A DNA stretch of 64,000 nucleotides from Sediminicola sp. (lineage in GTDB: Bacteria; Bacteroidota; Bacteroidia; Flavobacteriales; Flavobacteriaceae). The translations under genes and the position numbers were made by a program. Below, in pieces: positions 62,187 to 64,000 of this stretch. Below the pieces are notes generated by a model, which saw nothing but the letters and a program-made list of their open reading frames with translations, was not told the DNA's origin and did not search any database. Position 1 is the first letter of the stretch. Every line of letters begins with the position of its first letter. Where the stretch lies: positions 1 to 64,000 of the forward strand of contig JAHEND010000034.1 of the NCBI GenBank assembly GCA_024643325.1, in the 5' to 3' direction.

Positions 62187-64000
62187 TTAAAATCCAAATC
62201 CAAAACTCCCGGTAATACTAAAAGGTCTAGCTTCAGGTACATCCAGGTAATTTCCCCTAAAGTTGGCGTCTATTCTAAAGACCTTAAATATATTACCAAT
62301 CCCCACACTGTACTCCCAATAAGCGTTTTTATTCGGGGCATTTAAAGTAAGTCTACTCGGGGCGTTTAAAGAAATGTTTTCTTCAGAAAGTGTTCCCCAC
62401 ACGCCTCTAACCCCTATGATTTCCCTGAGATTTAAAGCCCTTAAAAAAGGAATTCTTGAAAAGAGACGGCCGTTAAAATTATGTTCTAAATGGCCAGACA
62501 CATAAGTGTCAGTCACAAATTCATAAAAGTCTAGATTGGGAAAGGTGTTGTAAATAGTAAATAAGGTTTGGTTTCCTGGTACCACATGTAATAGTGCCAA
62601 AGGAAGCGGATCAAAAGTCCTTCCCGCTTCTATACTGGTTCTAAGGGTCCCTATGCCTCCTATTTGCCAGGGTCTGGTGTAAGACAGTTGTACCCTATTG
62701 AAATTAAAGTCCGAATCCAATAGGTTTTTTTGACCGTGAATATACTGAACCATTAAGCTTGGGTAATCTTCATTCACCGGTTTTGGATCTACCCCATAAC
62801 CAATCACTTTTCTTCCTGGAGTATATAGCATTCTAGCCGTGAAATCTAGCTGGTTCAAACTGTTTTTACTTCCTAGTATGGTGGGTTCATAGACAAAATC
62901 TAATGGGAATAATTCAGGCAAAGCTGCCTGGACCCTTCTATAGGATGCACCCAGTGACATAGTTAAATTTTTCACTGGCTCAGCACTCAAAGTGAAAGCA
63001 GTAAGGTTTATCTGAGATAACTTATCATTATTTCCGACCGTAAAAACAGAGGAAGAGGCAATGCTACGGCCCATTAAATCATTGGTAGCCGTAAGGCTCA
63101 AGCCCAATTGCTCTATATCCCTTCTATGACCTCCTGAAATAAGGAGTCGGATTTTAGGGTCTAGAATGGCTTGAGCAAAAAAGCCATGTTTAAATTTTTT
63201 ATCAGAAAAACCATAAGCCACATAGCCTTCTAAACGCCAAAGGTCATTTTGACCCCTAAAAGTTCTAGCACCCGCTCTAAGTCTATTTCCCTCTGCTTGG
63301 TTGTATCCAAAAATACTATAGACATCTCCAATATCTATATTTTGCCTGTTTAACTCAATATACCCAGACTCCAAAATAGAGACAAAATTATAGTATGTCT
63401 TGAACTTTGGCACTGTTTTAAGGGTATCTATTAATTTGTAAATACCCGCCTCGTCCTTATTGAGAGTTTCTAATCTGTTGGTTGCCCAAAAACTCGAATC
63501 GCGTTCAAACAACTCTGGCCTTAAGGCGTTATAATCTTCTGTATAAAAGCGCCTTGATTTCGGAATGTCAAACTCAAAACCATCGTAAACAGTTGTGCGT
63601 TTTCCGTAAACACCCTTAGATTTTTCTTTATTGCTATAGCTAAAGTCTGACAACATGGACTCTCGTTTTAACAAAAAAACTGAATCACTTAAGACTTCAA
63701 AATCTTGCTCCACATACAACTCTTTGACCCAGTTTAAATTGGCGCTTTTGGTCATGGCCATGTTTATTTTAGCAATGGCAAAGGTGCTATCATTGACCCA
63801 AAAATCTCCTTTAAAGGTCAACTCACTCTTTCTCCTAGGGTAGTAGATAATATTATAGCACCATTTCTCTCCAATAAAAGTAGAGTCTGCCAAAACATAA
63901 TTATAGGTCTCAATACCTGTTTTGGAGAGCGGAGAGGTAAATGACTTTCCAAAAAAGTTTAGGTAATTGTCGTAAATATCATAAGTAGCATACAGGTCTT
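62187..64000 (-). CDS. DUF5686 outer-membrane protein, 5' end cut off
   Basis: The frame is open from its stop at 62187 to the right window edge, so about 603 C-terminal residues are visible and the start is missing; the TTG at 63893 is not a start, as the frame continues upstream with D-L-Y-A-T-Y-D-I-Y-D-N-Y. The visible part has a beta-rich stretch (G-D-F-W-V-N-D-S-T-F-A-I-A-K) and a barrel ending S-F-G-F-G-F, as in DUF5686 proteins of Bacteroidota, which usually carry an N-terminal carboxypeptidase-regulatory-like domain. Likely an outer-membrane protein of unknown function. Confidence 0.82.
   Translation of the reverse strand, partial: DLYATYDIYDNYLNFFGKSFTSPLSKTGIETYNYVLADSTFIGEKWCYNIIYYPRRKSELTFKGDFWVNDSTFAIAKINMAMTKSANLNWVKELYVEQDFEVLSDSVFLLKRESMLSDFSYSNKEKSKGVYGKRTTVYDGFEFDIPKSRRFYTEDYNALRPELFERDSSFWATNRLETLNKDEAGIYKLIDTLKTVPKFKTYYNFVSILESGYIELNRQNIDIGDVYSIFGYNQAEGNRLRAGARTFRGQNDLWRLEGYVAYGFSDKKFKHGFFAQAILDPKIRLLISGGHRRDIEQLGLSLTATNDLMGRSIASSSVFTVGNNDKLSQINLTAFTLSAEPVKNLTMSLGASYRRVQAALPELFPLDFVYEPTILGSKNSLNQLDFTARMLYTPGRKVIGYGVDPKPVNEDYPSLMVQYIHGQKNLLDSDFNFNRVQLSYTRPWQIGGIGTLRTSIEAGRTFDPLPLALLHVVPGNQTLFTIYNTFPNLDFYEFVTDTYVSGHLEHNFNGRLFSRIPFLRALNLREIIGVRGVWGTLSEENISLNAPSRLTLNAPNKNAYWEYSVGIGNIFKVFRIDANFRGNYLDVPEARPFSITGSFGFGF

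Noticed and set aside
63655-63893. TTG at 63893 as the start of the DUF5686 gene
   Set aside because: The same frame stays open to the window edge with plausible protein sequence, so the gene continues outside.

Overview
The window comes from the chromosome of a bacterium in the Bacteroidota, most likely a marine-type Flavobacteriaceae. The evidence is a SusC/SusD pair, a GLPGLI protein beside an outer-membrane barrel, a DUF5686 protein, a PafA phosphatase, a pirin, a putative auto-transporter adhesin head (GIN) protein, low G+C content, and promoters of the TTG-N17-23-TAnnTTTG type instead of the E. coli type. No rRNA, tRNA, insertion sequence, prophage or CRISPR array was seen. Almost everything is housekeeping or biosynthetic; the most interesting content is regulatory RNA.

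Layout. 1-5.3 kb: a lipoprotein cut by the window edge, a 400 bp AT-rich divergent region, then a SusC/SusD nutrient-uptake pair ending in a clear terminator. 5.3-8.1 kb: an unknown secreted protein, then rlmB and rarA. 8.1-14.1 kb, minus strand: HAD nucleotidase, polysaccharide-deacetylase-like protein, radC, mpl, obgE, adk. 14.3-18.1 kb: purK, purE and an M3 peptidase. 18.2-19.5 kb: a rhodanese and a UbiA-like membrane protein. 19.6-25.2 kb: gcvP, then a KAS III / methyltransferase / glycosyltransferase group. 25.3-32.1 kb: pafA, an Mla-type ABC transporter, a SprT-like protein, a pirin, an SDR enzyme and rlmN. 32.2-41.4 kb, minus strand: queA, then a long run running (in transcription order) pheA, aminotransferase, tyrA, DAHP synthase/chorismate mutase, GIN-domain protein, rsgA, dtd, MazG-like, aroA. 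41.5-53.9 kb, minus strand: a methionine regulon (metK alone; then metY, a MetX-aspartokinase-homoserine dehydrogenase fusion, metZ-like, metH, metF). 54-57.6 kb: GLPGLI protein and outer-membrane barrel. 57.8-62 kb: deoxynucleoside kinase, Gre-like factor, membrane pyrophosphatase, soluble pyrophosphatase. 62.2-64 kb: a DUF5686 protein cut by the window edge.

Main discoveries. (1) In front of pheA lies a complete transcription attenuator for aromatic amino acids that is too short to show up as an ordinary gene: a promoter-like element, a 24-codon leader peptide containing seven alternating Phe/Tyr codons in a row (plus Trp), a hairpin over those codons, an intrinsic terminator, and a 10-bp alternative pairing that would disrupt the terminator. 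(2) The methionine genes carry two structurally unrelated SAM riboswitches about 1.4 kb apart: a SAM-I (S-box) aptamer before the metY operon and a SAM-II aptamer with an inserted hairpin before metK, the latter preceded by a perfect Bacteroidota promoter. (3) Homoserine acetyltransferase, aspartokinase and homoserine dehydrogenase are fused in one 1130-residue protein inside the SAM-I operon. (4) A 12-bp perfect inverted repeat with an inner 6-bp repeat captures the start codon of the KAS III gene. Thus aromatic and methionine/aspartate-family synthesis, adjacent on the chromosome, appear to be controlled mainly by RNA leaders.
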